This document shows positions 1-10,991 of a stretch of 64,000 nucleotides of DNA, piece after piece. The position numbers were made by a program, and so were the translations under genes. The number at the start of each line of letters is the position of its first letter. Within the stretch, counting starts at the first letter, position 1. Below the pieces are notes generated by a model, which saw nothing but the letters and a program-made list of their open reading frames with translations, was not told the DNA's origin and did not search any database. Source of the DNA: Hamiltosporidium tvaerminnensis (Eukaryota; Microsporidia; Dubosqiidae); the NCBI GenBank assembly GCA_022605425.2, contig JAKIMF020000007.1:682001-746000 (forward strand), written 5' to 3'.

Positions 1-1199
1 AACTCATAAGAGAAACTATGATATAGAAGCAGAATGTTTTATTCCATTACCGAAAGGAGAAGTTTTAAGAAGAAAGGAAATAATTCAAGAAGTTACTTTA
101 CATGATTTAGATATTTCTACTTCTAAACCGAACGGAAATGATGTTGTTTCGATTCTTTCACAAATTTTTAATCCTAAAAAAAGTGAAATAACAGAAAAAT
201 TACGTAACGAAGTAAATTTAAATGTTAATAGATATTTAGAATGTGGCAATGCAGATGTGATACCAGGAGTACTTTTTATAGATGAAGCACATATGATGGA
301 TTTAGAATGTTTTACATTTTTACACAAAGCGATTGAATCACCTTTTAGTCCACTTATAGTTTTTTCTAGCAACAAATTAAAATCCAAAATACGAGGATCT
401 AAAAATATTGAAAATCATTTTGGAATGCCAAAAGAGTTGCTAGATAGACTTGTTATAATTCCATTGCAAAAGAATACAACAGAAATCAATAAGAAAATAC
501 TTCAGATTCGAATTAATGAGGAATGTATTAATGTATCTTCAGAAGCACTTACATTTCTATCTGATATTGCTGAATCGAAAGGATTAAGATATGTTTTATG
601 TATTCTTCCAGTTTTAAAAGTTTTCAAAACTAAAATTGAAAGGAATCATGTTGAAGAAGTTACTTCACTTTTTATTGGTTTGAAATGAAATTTTAGGTAA
701 ATTTTGTTGTTTTTTTTCAATCTTAAAATTTAAATTAAATATTTACATACCAAATATGTTAAATCAAATTTAGGCCAATCTTTTGTTTTTTTAAATTTTA
801 ATTCGGGTCATTTAGTTTTTAAAATCGAGTATTATGGTTTTTTCATAATATTTTACTAACATATTTAAATCTAAATAGCTGTTATAAATAGTTTCGTCTC
901 TTTTAACCTTAAAACAAATAGTTCTGGTTATGTTTATCAGATCAGATTAAACAATCTTTTTTCGGTTTAATTTATTTTTATTTCCCATTTTTTTTATCGT
1001 TTTTAAAATTTTATAGTTTCAATTTATTTTCAAACTATTTAGAAGTAGCAAAGAAATCGTTGTATTCGTTTTTAAGCACATGGTAAGTTTGGTAGCTTAT
1101 GTTAAGTATAAATATACATTCTAAATATTCATTCTAAACATTCATATTTTACAGATAGTAATTTTTTTTGTAAATCAATTCAAATGCGTGAAAATATAT
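1..1199. repeat. Inverted duplication 1, left arm
   Basis: Base x here pairs with base 12191-x on the other strand, so 1-1199 is an inverted copy of 10992-12190. The RVB1 coding part looks unchanged between arms (same translation on both strands). The 3' flank has small differences, for example near 985-1000 and a short extra ATTC-containing repeat near 1130. The similarity stops at about 1199, inside a GAAAATATAT string. The left edge is cut by the window, so the arm may be longer. Confidence 0.9.
2..688 (+). CDS. RVB1: Rvb1-like AAA+ ATPase, 3' part, cut by window edge
   Basis: The last 228 codons of a RuvB-like ATPase of the Rvb1/RuvBL1 family, in phase from base 2 to a TGA stop at 686-688. 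It includes the second half of the family-specific insertion domain, the Walker B motif LFIDEAH (about 280-300), the sensor-1 SN pair, the LLDRL arginine-finger region and the sensor-2 GLRY. Where compared, the protein equals the C-terminus of the complete copy at 11503-12792. Rvb1 works with Rvb2 in hexameric rings in INO80/SWR1-type remodelling and R2TP assembly. Whether this copy has an intact 5' half outside the window cannot be seen. Confidence 0.85.
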   Translation, partial: THKRNYDIEAECFIPLPKGEVLRRKEIIQEVTLHDLDISTSKPNGNDVVSILSQIFNPKKSEITEKLRNEVNLNVNRYLECGNADVIPGVLFIDEAHMMDLECFTFLHKAIESPFSPLIVFSSNKLKSKIRGSKNIENHFGMPKELLDRLVIIPLQKNTTEINKKILQIRINEECINVSSEALTFLSDIAESKGLRYVLCILPVLKVFKTKIERNHVEEVTSLFIGLK

Positions 1200-1814
1200 G
1201 TTATAAGCAATCTAAATAAATGGAAAATCTATGAATATTTAGATTCATACTTTATCACATACAAAAATATGAGATATTTTTGTCAGTAATATGTATGAAA
1301 AAATATATGCTTAACTAAAAAACATGAAAATAGTTTCAAAAAAAACAAGAGGCACTAAAATTCTAAATTTCAAGATATTAATAACAGTAATTTCAAATTT
1401 TTTTGTAGTAAACAATGAGTATAATGTTGTATATACACATTTATTTGGTAGACTATTATAATCTGTAGCTATAAATTTGTATTTTAACCTTTTATATGTC
1501 AAAATAGATCCCAACACCTTAAAAAAATTAAATATTTTACGTCATAGATCAGTAAATGATATATCTTTTATCTTTTAAATATCCCATCAATAGCTATCCA
1601 TTTAGCTGGAAAAAAAGCGCTAGTGTGAATTATAAATTAAAGAGTTTTTCAATAGAAAATTTTTCGGAATAGCTTCCTGTAACTAGGTCTACAATCCATG
1701 ACATTTTACAGAAGTATATAAATAATAGGGATTCGAATCGTAACATGGACCTAGACGACCTCCGTTTATATAAATCATTATGGCCAATAGAATTGCGATT
1801 TTTTTGAATAACTC
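1200..1814. other. Gene-free AT-rich stretch
   Basis: No convincing gene. A 68-codon minus-strand frame near 1311-1517 has no CCC signal and no recognisable motif. Nothing else is supported here. Confidence 0.5.
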
Positions 1815-2020
1815 GCTTTTCCCTACAAATGGAACACAATCCAAGAATAGATCATAGCTTACCATATTACAAGCGTTCCAAAGAAAAATTGCTTTTGATT
1901 GGTTAGGTTGTCAGCAAACGTAAAATTTCTTGTACGAATGCTAAATAGTGCACTTACTAGAAATCGAATCTGACCTTCGGAAATGAATTCGGATATCCTG
2001 AATCACTAGACTATTGGCGC
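1815..2020 (-). repeat. tRNA-like short interspersed repeat, copy 1
   Basis: About 206 bp resembling 39280-39480 in the same orientation. On the minus strand the first 71 bases (2020 to 1950) look like a decayed tRNA. The ends GCGCC and AGTGC mostly pair, a box-A-like TAGTCTAGTGATT follows at tRNA spacing, and a box-B-like GATTCGATT lies near the 3' end. The body shares a CCTAACCAATCAAAA block and a TTGTGTTCCATTTGTAGG block with the other copy. This layout (Pol III promoter head plus unrelated body) is that of a tRNA-derived SINE. The exact 3' end and target duplication are not resolved. Confidence 0.4.
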
Positions 2021-2189
2021 AGAATTTTCGATTTTTATAGAAAAAATCCTAAAATTATTCTCTCGTAAATCACTATAAAATTTGATGTGTTATGAAATTG
2101 GTATAGTAATTTGCATATATAAGAAATCAATCAAATAAGTATAGAATCTATGTCTGTTCGTCTACTCAAAAATTCTTTTACCAACAAAA

Positions 2190-3890
2190 ACAATAGGTTT
2201 CTAGATTTGAAATTGCAAAATTATATTTATTAATTTCAGATAAAGATAAGAAACGTATATTATTTAGTGATGAATGCAAGTGTAGCTTGTTTTTAAAGGT
2301 GGTAATGTTTATGTATGTGAGGAGCAGGGTGGAACTCCTAAATTTTTAATATATGGCATCAGGACCAGACCCCCTTTATCGTACTAAATTTGCTTTGCAA
2401 TCAAAAATTAAAAAAAAATTACTGCTTAAATCTATATTAATTGTTTTACAATCATAACTTATTAACATTTCCTAAAGTTAACAATAAATTAATAAAATTA
2501 AGAAATTGATTTTTAAAAAGCGTTTTTAAGAACTGAACAGCCTTGAAATTACGCCTAATAGTCTATTTTCTCTTTTTACAACAGCAAATAATAAAGGTAA
2601 CCAAATTTTTTCTTTGAATTACTATAGATTTAGAATAAACTTCTTGAGTTGAGATCAATTCCCATTAATCGTGTTGGTATGAACACCGGTGATTCAATCA
2701 ATAAATCTGCGCGAGTGATTAACTGTTTTGTGATCAAAATATTTTTTCAAACCCCCATAATCTTTTCAACACTTTGTATAGATTATACTACTTGGCTCTA
2801 AAAGTTTTAATATTATACAGGTAAGTGTTTCTTTAGTTCTATCAGAGATAGGTATCAACATTGTTTTACGAGTTGTTGTTCTTTCAAGCAAACCTAAACT
2901 TATTGTATTTTCGTTTACCAAATTTGGGCTTTTCAACTTCTACAATGATTTTATTGCCTCAAATATATTCCTTGGTTGCAATAAAATTACTCTTGGCTTT
3001 ATCTTTCATTTTTTCAACTAATGCCTTTAATACCTTTTTAGAATATACCGATCAGAAGATATTGTTTTCATTTGTGTGTCATTAAGTAAACCACAAAGTG
3101 GTTATAAAAAATCTTAAGACTTTTTTTTATAGTTGTCAAGCAAGGTTTCTTTAAAACCAGAAGCTTTCTTTTACATGAGACCATGTACAAATTAAGAAGA
3201 ATGATGATTCTGACACGAACCTTGTTAAAGAAGTATAAGCACTACATTTTGTCGCCAAAAGAGTTAATATATGCAGTTTAGTCAATCACTAAATTTGTTG
3301 AAATCAAAACTCATTTAAAAAGGTAATTTTTTCAAATTTTTGTTTTTAAAACGAATTTAGTACGGTAAAGGTACCTTTCACCCATGGCATCAATAGTTAA
3401 ACAAAATGACTCAAGTATCATATTAAGGAAGTATTTTCTAACAAGTTTTAAGCAATTTTAAATTTATTGATACCACTAAAAACCGATTTCAAAATGTATG
3501 TATTCTTGCAAAAATTTAAAATTATCTGCTAAAAATTTGAGTTTAGACAATTATATTTTAAAGAAGATGACCATCCTAAACATACATCAAAGGTGGTTCT
3601 CTAATATTTTGAAAGAAATTTAGTTGAAATACTCTCTTAATCATCCCAATCACCTGATTTAAACCCGATATAACATCGTTGGCTTTCCATGAAAAATCAG
3701 TTGTATGGTTTTATTTTTTAAAATAAGAATGAGGCCAAGAAAAAATTGAACAAAAAATGGAAGAAATTCTTAATGATTTCTGCGAAACTAGTATGTGTAA
3801 AAGAAACCTGTGTTAATTGTTTTAGGTATTCATAGCAGGTATACTAAATTTTAGATTGAAGTGTTCGATTTTTTTTGCCCATACTTTTCT
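2190..3890 (+). mobile_element. Decayed Tc1/mariner transposon, split by a Merlin insertion
   Basis: Two blocks of Tc1-family transposase sit on the plus strand either side of 2362-3383. The first block (about 2245-2350) reads KKRILFSDECKCSLF, the region of the first catalytic Asp. The second (about 3393-3830) reads EDDHPKHTSKVV and then SQSPDLNPI-HRW, the usual surroundings of the second Asp and third acidic residue. Many stops and frameshifts make it inactive. A GCCCATAC-like string near 3879 resembles Tc1 terminal sequence, but no terminal repeats were resolved, so the outer limits are approximate. Confidence 0.75.
2362..3383 (-). mobile_element. Merlin (ISXO2-like) DNA transposon remnant, 1022 bp, with TIRs and 9-bp TSD
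   Basis: The flanks carry the same nine bases, ATGGCATCA, at 2353-2361 and 3384-3392. The ends are inverted repeats: both read CTTTA-CGTACTAAATT inward, and the similarity extends about 50 bp. The minus strand (about 3085 to 2640) encodes a decayed ISXO2/DDE_Tnp_IS1595 transposase: KFGKRKYN, then PISDRTKETL, EPSSIIYT, a TVNHS motif, GVHTNT and a final SQLKK. The catalytic Asp positions are lost (VEVEKPKF where VEVDESKF is usual, YTKC where YTDC is usual). An 8-9 bp TSD is known for Merlin. It is nested in the Tc1 element. Confidence 0.88.
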
Positions 3891-4089
3891 AAATTCAATC
3901 CATTATTTTCTATCGATAATAATGTATAAGATACTTGTGCTATATGCCTAAAATATACACTTCTTATACTCGATATACTACTTTAAATTACGTCGTTCTA
4001 AGATAAATAATTTTATAAAAACATAGATGTCCGGATATTTAAACATTGAACATTACAACACAAATTTGCAATCTAAGGGTTTTTATTTA

Positions 4090-5641
4090 TTAATGCAGTT
4101 ATTTTTCTGGTTGAATTGCGACTAGCGCAGCTTTTTATCTTTACCGTTACTTGTATTTGTTCGATATGCATCCAATTTAGTAGCCAAATCGACTATAAGT
4201 TAGGTCAGCCAGTCTTCAATGCCATTTTAGCAGATTCTTTATGCTGATATCTTAGCTTAGGATTTTTTTATGAGAAACAATCTTTTCCTGCATATTGCAA
4301 ATTTCGTTTACATTGATCCAAAACATCATTTTTTCTGTCAAATTTAAAAAGATATGCACCTTTCTCTTCAAAAAAAACCGATATTATTTCTTCCATCGGT
4401 ACAACCTTCATCGACTTTTGGGGGTCAAAATCTTACTGTGCCACCTTTCTTGACGGCTAATTATTTTGAATCGGATATTCGCAACATTTTTAAAGCTAGT
4501 GTTTTAAATCACTTACTGAAATCTCCCTAATTTTTAATATGCAGGATTTTCTTTTTTTTAATCTTCGTCTTCTAAGAAGTCATCATAACCTTAATTCACA
4601 CTGCGTTGGCGACCAGAAGCTCAAATACCAGATCATTTTAAGGCATTTAATTTTTTTTTGTTATAATAGAAATCAGAACTTGGTTTGATAACAAAAGACA
4701 ATATTGAACATAAAAACCAAATGAAGATACATCCTCCTCATTATGATGAGATGTTTTTAAGCTTACTAGTTCTTTTTGAAGTAAATCTTCTTGACAGATT
4801 GTAAATCGGTTTAATCTTTAAATATTACCTCTAAAGCCTCTTCAAATTTATATTAGTCAGAAATTTTTTAGGTAAAAAAATCTTTTAGGCATACTTTAAC
4901 CTTTGCTCAAATCATTTCTTCACACGGAATACAGTTTAAGAACCTTTAAGGGTTTTTGTTTTCCATACTTCAAACAAAATGTTACTCTTGATGTTCTTTT
5001 TCGGTTGAAATTGTCTTCAAACAAAGAACAAAGCATATTTTCAACATCTAAATTCATAACCTCTGCATAAACCGGACTTTGAGAGATTCCTGGGTTTTCC
5101 ATGTACCATTTTTAATTCCAGCCAAACATTTAATTCTACTTTTAGCAGATTATATATAATCTTCACTTCTCAGAATAGTAGACGCACCGAAAATGATAAA
5201 ATATTTAATAATAAGATGGTACTTCTTCTGGCTTTCGATTTTTAAGAAGTTGAAGATGAATATATTTAGTGTCACGATGTTGATGTACCAATATACGTTT
5301 ACATTCCTTATAGACTATGACTGCATCTATAAATTCGACTTTATAATTTTGAGTTCATGTTTTTACTTTATATCGGTCTCGCCGCCAATTTTTTTTGGAT
5401 AAACTATGTTTTTTGACTTTATATATAAGTTTAGAAATTCTACTATTATTTCTCTTATGATGTTTTTATATTTTGAAATCATTTCCTTTTCCAATGTTTC
5501 GATTACCATGTCCAATTTCAACATGGAAATCATGTAAAAATTAGAATATTTCTTCCCGATGTGACTCAAACTCAATCTGCTTCTTTCTTTCCTCGATAGT
5601 AGGGCTATCCCAACTAAGATCTGCGAACAGATTTTATTCAA
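4090..5641 (-). pseudogene. Decayed coding-like region, unidentified
   Basis: Read on the minus strand, this stretch gives long protein-like runs broken by stops and frame changes. Examples are a 92-codon frame at 5363-5641, a 60-codon frame at 4920-5102, and a run with EEKGAYLFKFDRKNDVLDQ near 4310-4380. Composition and run length suggest an old gene or transposon ORF of about 500 codons. I do not recognise a family. It ends next to the R4 remnant at 5690. Confidence 0.35.
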
Positions 5642-5689
5642 CCCGCCACACTTTTTTTGGTTGACTAGATTTTGTTTTAGTCAGAGAAA

Positions 5690-7077
5690 TAAACATTTAT
5701 TTAATAAATTTCTGGGATAAAATGTTTTTCAGAGATTTTATACATTTCCTTCGCATCCTAACCATCATTTGTTCTTCTTCTGAATCCGTTTTTTCATTTG
5801 TGTTTATCCTCGGTTCTTTCACTGCGGCCGCACAATTAAAAATAAGGGAGAGGTATAAGATTTGTATTTACATGTGTAACACAATCTTCTTCGTTCTTCG
5901 CTTCTTTTAGAGGGATGTTGGTTGAATATGCATTTCAGCTTCTAAATAACACTTAATGGCGCTCTCTAACGGCTCTCTTCGGATTTCGGTCCTGAATTAA
6001 GCCCTCTTCGTTGATCAAAGGAAATGTTTTCTACTGCTTTCTTGAGAACTATGTATTTTATATATGCCTCTACATTCTTGGGTATCTATAATCTTTTAAG
6101 ATAATCTTATTGTATTTTGTCACAATACCGTCTCAGGTCGCCATAGAAGAGATTATCAAAACACTACACTATAAATAAATCCAACTCATTTGCTAATAGG
6201 TCATACTTTCTAAGTTTTTTTCTCTTCAACTGTTTGAGTTAATTTAGGAAGAAATTCCTACTTCAATGAGTGTTATCTTGTTTTTTCTATTGTCTAAAAT
6301 GCAAATATTGTGTCTTTAGAACCGAATCTTGACATCGGTTTTTATCCTGGTGTCTACTCTTATCTCTGCATACTCATTATCAAAAATTTCTTGAATTAAA
6401 TGACACCTAATTCGTTTTGAAGACTTGAATTTATATATATTTAGTAGGAGTAAGTGTATGCATCTTCCCACTTCATTATGTCGTTTGGTATAGTCATGAC
6501 CGAGCATTTTCTCACATCGAGTTGTTAAATGATCTCCTATTATTCTAGATTAATTGCAGTGTTGACCCTACATTTTCTAATTCTCTGAATACATTTGTAT
6601 GTTGGTTATAACAGAACACTGTTTCATCATAGGACCCAATGTTACTTTTCTTTGGCCATCCAGAAGTGTCACCAACACTTAGAATCTCATTTTTTCTTGA
6701 ATTATATAACTTTGAATGAAGTTTTCGTTTTTCTATTTCGTTATATGATTTTTAGAGCCAAGCCTCTTCTGATTTTATCTTTGATACTTCTTCTACCAAT
6801 CCGTATTTTATTTAAAAAAAACCAATTCAAGGCAAAGTGAGTTTTGTTATTGTTCTTAATCTTTAGAATTGCTGCTATTATGGCCGATGTATCTGAATAT
6901 TTTTCCAAGAGGAACTCAAGAGTTGGAAAAGTATATGTTTCCTTTTGAATTCAACACATGTAAACCCCTTCAAAATTCTTTACTTCTAGGGCTTAGATGT
7001 ATTGGGTTCTTTATTAACACCCTACGTGTTGCATCATCGATTTTTGAGAAGTCAGCTGGTTCTATTCGAAGTATATA
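5690..7077 (-). mobile_element. Decayed, 5'-truncated R4/Dong-type LINE fragment
   Basis: This is a minus-strand copy of the 3' part of the R4-like element seen at 32.3-36.1 kb. Its 3' end near 5690-5720 matches the tail ATTTATTTAATAAAATTCTG, and its 5' edge lies at about 7077, at the sequence matching ACTTCGACTTGAACCGGC of the full copy. A surviving 63-codon frame (6316-6507) contains HDYTKRHNEV and SSKRIRCH, the region after the CCHC motif. Many stops and indels make it dead. The 5' truncation is typical of target-primed LINE insertion. Confidence 0.85.
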
Positions 7078-8142
7078 ATTTTGTTTAAATATTATTTTTT
7101 TTAATTTATATTCAAAAGTATTTTAAGATACATTTTTGAAACGTCTGAATGAAAAAATCGATATTTCATTTTAAACTATTGATGAAATATTTATAAAATA
7201 ATTTTAACTACGTTGATATGAAAAGCTAATTGGTTTTTTGCTTGATACTTTTTAAAAGAGTCAATTTACCTTCGGGCTATAAATTTTGGAAACTTTGCTC
7301 ATACGAACAATTAACTTTTTGTTTACTAGAAGTTATCATTTCAAACCTACGTAAAAGCTGATAATTCTTGGAGTTTTATACCCGGTTACTTTATTCAAAT
7401 GCTTTAACTTTTTTTTATAACTTTTTATGGTTGTTTTACAAGGATTTGTATATTCTGAATCTTGAATAGGCACGATTTATTTAGCTTTTCGTCGAAACGA
7501 TGCTTAATATGATGAATAAGAGTTCAAGAATTTATTTTTTTGAAAACAATTAGCACTGAAAAACAAGAAACAGAAAATAATCTTTAAATCCTATAAGTAC
7601 AAGATTTTAAGAGCAGAAGGCTAAAATTATGTTTGATTGACTGCGATAACACACATGAAGTATATTGCTAAATTGCTATCATTTATTAAAATAACTAGAA
7701 AATGTAGTAGTATTTAGATAATTCCGGCAGTGCAATAAATTAATATTTATTCTAGTAAATTTCTTAAGTTTCTGATTTATCCGGATTATGAATAATTTCC
7801 AATTATTTAAAATGCCTGTATTATTATATTCCTATTTGAAAACCTTTGCTATGGATATATCTTAAAGAAACAAAACATCTATTAATAAAATTTTACTTTT
7901 TGTCTTCAAGTTCAGATATATATGATATTTTTAATAATTTTTTGCAAATTGTTACATAATAATATCAATTAGTATTAAGCAAGATAATTTGGTCGAAAAA
8001 GGTTATTACTTATTCAAAATTTTTAAAAACGTTCATTTCATAAATTTGTGAATTTTAGTACCAAAATTCTACACTTTATTGAATTGGGAAAGGGATAACT
8101 TTACAAAAATATTAATACTTGAAATCTATTAATTTAATTCAT
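7078..8142. other. Gene-free AT-rich stretch
   Basis: I see no gene, repeat or RNA with support here. The sequence is AT-rich without long frames on either strand. Confidence 0.5.
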
Positions 8143-8796
8143 CTAGTTCTTATAAATATCTTTAATGGATATAAACATAAAAGATATTGCATTTACAATG
8201 GTAAAAATTGTTATAAATATTGAAGATAGTAATATATCAAAAGTACGGCCTTTTTTGAATAAAAACAATATATTCATCAGAAAAAGAATACAAAACAATA
8301 CTATATAAACAATAGAAAAGTAAAAAGATTTAAACACCAAATGACTATTAACAAAATATAAGGCCAAAAGGGCATACATAAAAACAAAAAATACTATATA
8401 TGAGGAACTTAAATTATGGATCAATTTCAGGCAACTATTTCTTTCGGTAAACCTGGTTACAATATTAGCAGTTGGAATTACATTCGGTTGACTGTCTTGA
8501 TACATTCTATTCAACTTATCTATATTCGTTATTTCATTTAATGAAATTTCTTGATATATTGTATTCGACGGCTCAACATTGGTTATTTCGTTGGATTGGT
8601 TCTCTTGGTGTATTGTACTTAATTGATCGCTAGTCGTGGTTTCATTTAATATTTCGTTTGGTTTACATTCAACCATAAGTATTGTCTCTTGTATAGAAGT
8701 ATTTTTAGGCTTTTTTCTGCGTATAACTTTTGCATATAAATCTTCAATGTTTTTATCGTTTGTGTTTTCTTCGGATATATTTTTTGAAGATATCAT
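8143..8796 (-). CDS. Small membrane protein with repeated Asn/Glu-rich segment, unknown function
   Basis: A 217-codon ORF. The start is supported by CCC four bases upstream of the ATG (minus-strand CAAACCCTTTTATG). Residues 1-45 are hydrophilic with a basic patch RRKKPKN. Residues 46-110 hold about three imperfect 17-18-residue repeats around NEIxN...YQ (PNEILN, SNEITN, LNEITN). The C-terminal part is strongly hydrophobic with three likely membrane helices at about 131-150, 155-180 and 186-212. No family is recognised; lineage-specific membrane proteins of this form are common in microsporidia. It is the only intact gene in the transposon-rich spacer of inverted duplication 1. Confidence 0.75.
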   Translation of the reverse strand: MISSKNISEENTNDKNIEDLYAKVIRRKKPKNTSIQETILMVECKPNEILNETTTSDQLSTIHQENQSNEITNVEPSNTIYQEISLNEITNIDKLNRMYQDSQPNVIPTANIVTRFTERNSCLKLIHNLSSSYIVFFVFMYALLALYFVNSHLVFKSFYFSIVYIVLFCILFLMNILFLFKKGRTFDILLSSIFITIFTIVNAISFMFISIKDIYKN

Positions 8797-8800
8797 AAAA

Positions 8801-8803
8801 GGG
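8801..8803 (-). promoter_or_regulatory. CCC start signal of the 217-codon gene
   Basis: CCC on the minus strand, four bases before the ATG. This is the microsporidian start-proximal CCC motif and it supports this start. Confidence 0.65.
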
Positions 8804-9829
8804 TTTGCAAATTTAGATTTAAATGTAATTATAATATTAATTTCCTTAAAAGGAAAACGATATCATTGTTTTTTTTAAAAAAAATATTTTAAAAACACTT
8901 TTCTCAATATTGTTCTAAGAACTAAAAAAATAAATCAAAAAGTCAATAATAAGCAAAATAATCGGCATTGAATGTATTCTTCGATAAATTTACTTACATC
9001 TTTGTTTCGTTTAATTTTGAGCTTTGGTTTTAGTTTTTTTATTCTATAACTTTAGAATCAAAAAAATCTGCAAAATAAAAAATTTCATGAAGTCTTTGTA
9101 GTTTGAAATAATTAAACGGAAAATATTAATCATTAGGCAAAACTAATTTATAGATTTCCAGTAATTTTTATTCCTTACAATAATTTAAGTTATAGAGTAA
9201 TCTCTTTATAATTCAAAAGTCTATGGCTCTTTTACATAAATAATATTGATTTTATTCACGATTCAATTGAAAAAGAAAAAGGAAAAAACAACAAAAAAAT
9301 GCTTTTAAAAAAACAATTTACCATTTTAATCATAGAGGCAATAATTTAAAAGCTCAAAAATAGAAGGCAATGATTAAGTATTTTTTATTAAAAACATATA
9401 TTTTTACATGAAATTGCATTGAAATTTTTAAATTACCGAAAAAAATATGAAAAGGTTTTTAGATAGAAAACAGACTTATAAAACAACAGGAGATTGCGAA
9501 ACACTCAATAAATCAATTTCTCAAAATATATTTCCTCTCTTGAAGAATTCTAACATTTTATAAAACTTAAAACCTGGCATACGGGTTTAATGGGAAATGA
9601 TTTTAATTAATAGAAAATATTTTAATAAAATTTCTGAATACGAAATTCACGAGAAAATCTAAATCTCAATGAAATAAAAATAATTTATTGATAATTTATT
9701 TTTAAGTATTTCATAAACTTGAAAAATTAATAATAAACAAAATATATATTTAATAAAATTTGAATAAAAAAAACTTGATCGTGAAATTTTCATTCAAAAA
9801 ACTTAGCATCTTTTTTAAAAAATGGTGTA
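8804..9829. other. Gene-free AT-rich stretch
   Basis: No supported gene. A CCC followed by ATG exists on the minus strand near 9585-9592, but it leads only to a 19-codon frame, so I do not call it. Confidence 0.45.
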
Positions 9830-10991
9830 TGTATATTGTTTAAATAGATTAGCGCAGTTCTGGGTTTTACATAAAAGACGTTTCTCCATTACTCTATCAA
9901 TAGCCCATAAAATACCTATATAAGTAAGTTTTGTCCTAACGGTATATAGAATCAGTTTAGTGAGAAGGAGAAGTTCCCAGGAATTTGTTAATTTCTGTTA
10001 CCGGTTATGTGATTAAAGTTCAAAATTCACTTTGAACTCTCGATAGAAAGCAGCCTCACCACTTACTTAACACTTTTCAAACCAAATAGATTTCAAACGT
10101 AGATATATTCTTCAGGTTAAATAAGATCTATCTAGCGTAAAAATCATACCACGGGTATACCCTGCTACTTGGTTTTTCGATATTCTGTAAAGGTATATAT
10201 TTTGTAACAAACAAGCGCCGAGTCTTCTAAGCCGAGCGAGGAAGACCAGGCTTCCCTGTAATTATATAACAATCCCTAACAATTTCAGCTATTTCCTTCT
10301 AGTTTGAAGCAGAAAACACTTTAAAATAATTATATGAAAATAAAAAGGTTCACCATTTTCTAAATATATAAAATGAGGCAGAACAACCAAAAATTTAACG
10401 TGTTTTTCATTCCATCTATATACTAAACAATGGTTTTGTACAGATATCTTCTAATAATGCTAAAAAGACTGTTTTTAATGCGGTATACTCTTAAAATTTT
10501 GAGCAGGTAAAACTTGGTTAGTTGCTTGTAAGAAGTTCAAAAATGTATTCAGAAATACAATCTTCTCTTGATTGAAAAAGTCAATGATAAAGAAAAATCA
10601 TCCATTTAAAATTTATATTTAAAGTTGTTTGAATACAATCACTTCCCCAATGAAATATATGTAAGAAAACATAATTTGAGCCTAAGAAACTCGTAAAAAT
10701 TTAAAAATAAATCATTTACATATTTTTAAACAAAAAGTATAATTTAATAAAAAAATGAAAAGCTTATATGTTTCTATTTACTATTTCAATTCATCTTTTA
10801 CTTCTCAGTGTCGAATATGAGCAAATGAAATTCTTCCATTTGATTCGTTAATCTGTTGTAACTTGGATTATAGGGGATCGGCCTATAGATCTGGTGTGGT
10901 TTATGTTCTACCACAATGGCAGCAATGGTTTTCACATGGATTGTACATACTCGTTGCCAAATATATAGTTTTTAATGTGGTTATCCTCCCT
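9830..10991 (+). repeat. ~740-bp non-autonomous retroelement family, copy A (diverged)
   Basis: A diverged copy of the element best seen at 18829-19565. Shared blocks are CGCAGTTCTGGGTTTTACATAA near 9853, GGTATACCCTGCTACTTGG near 10155, GCCGAGTCTTCTAAGCCGAG near 10217 and the terminal GTGGTTATCCTCCCTCCA near 10978. About 500 bp at 10280-10860 do not match the other copies, so this copy is either interrupted or locally diverged. Its right end falls exactly where the right arm of inverted duplication 1 begins. Confidence 0.75.

Noticed and set aside
1725-1750. GGGATTCGAATCG near 1730 as a tRNA T-arm
   Set aside because: The flanking bases do not give an anticodon or acceptor stem on either strand.
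9570-9600. CCC-ATG on the minus strand near 9590 as a gene start
   Set aside because: It opens only 19 codons before a stop.
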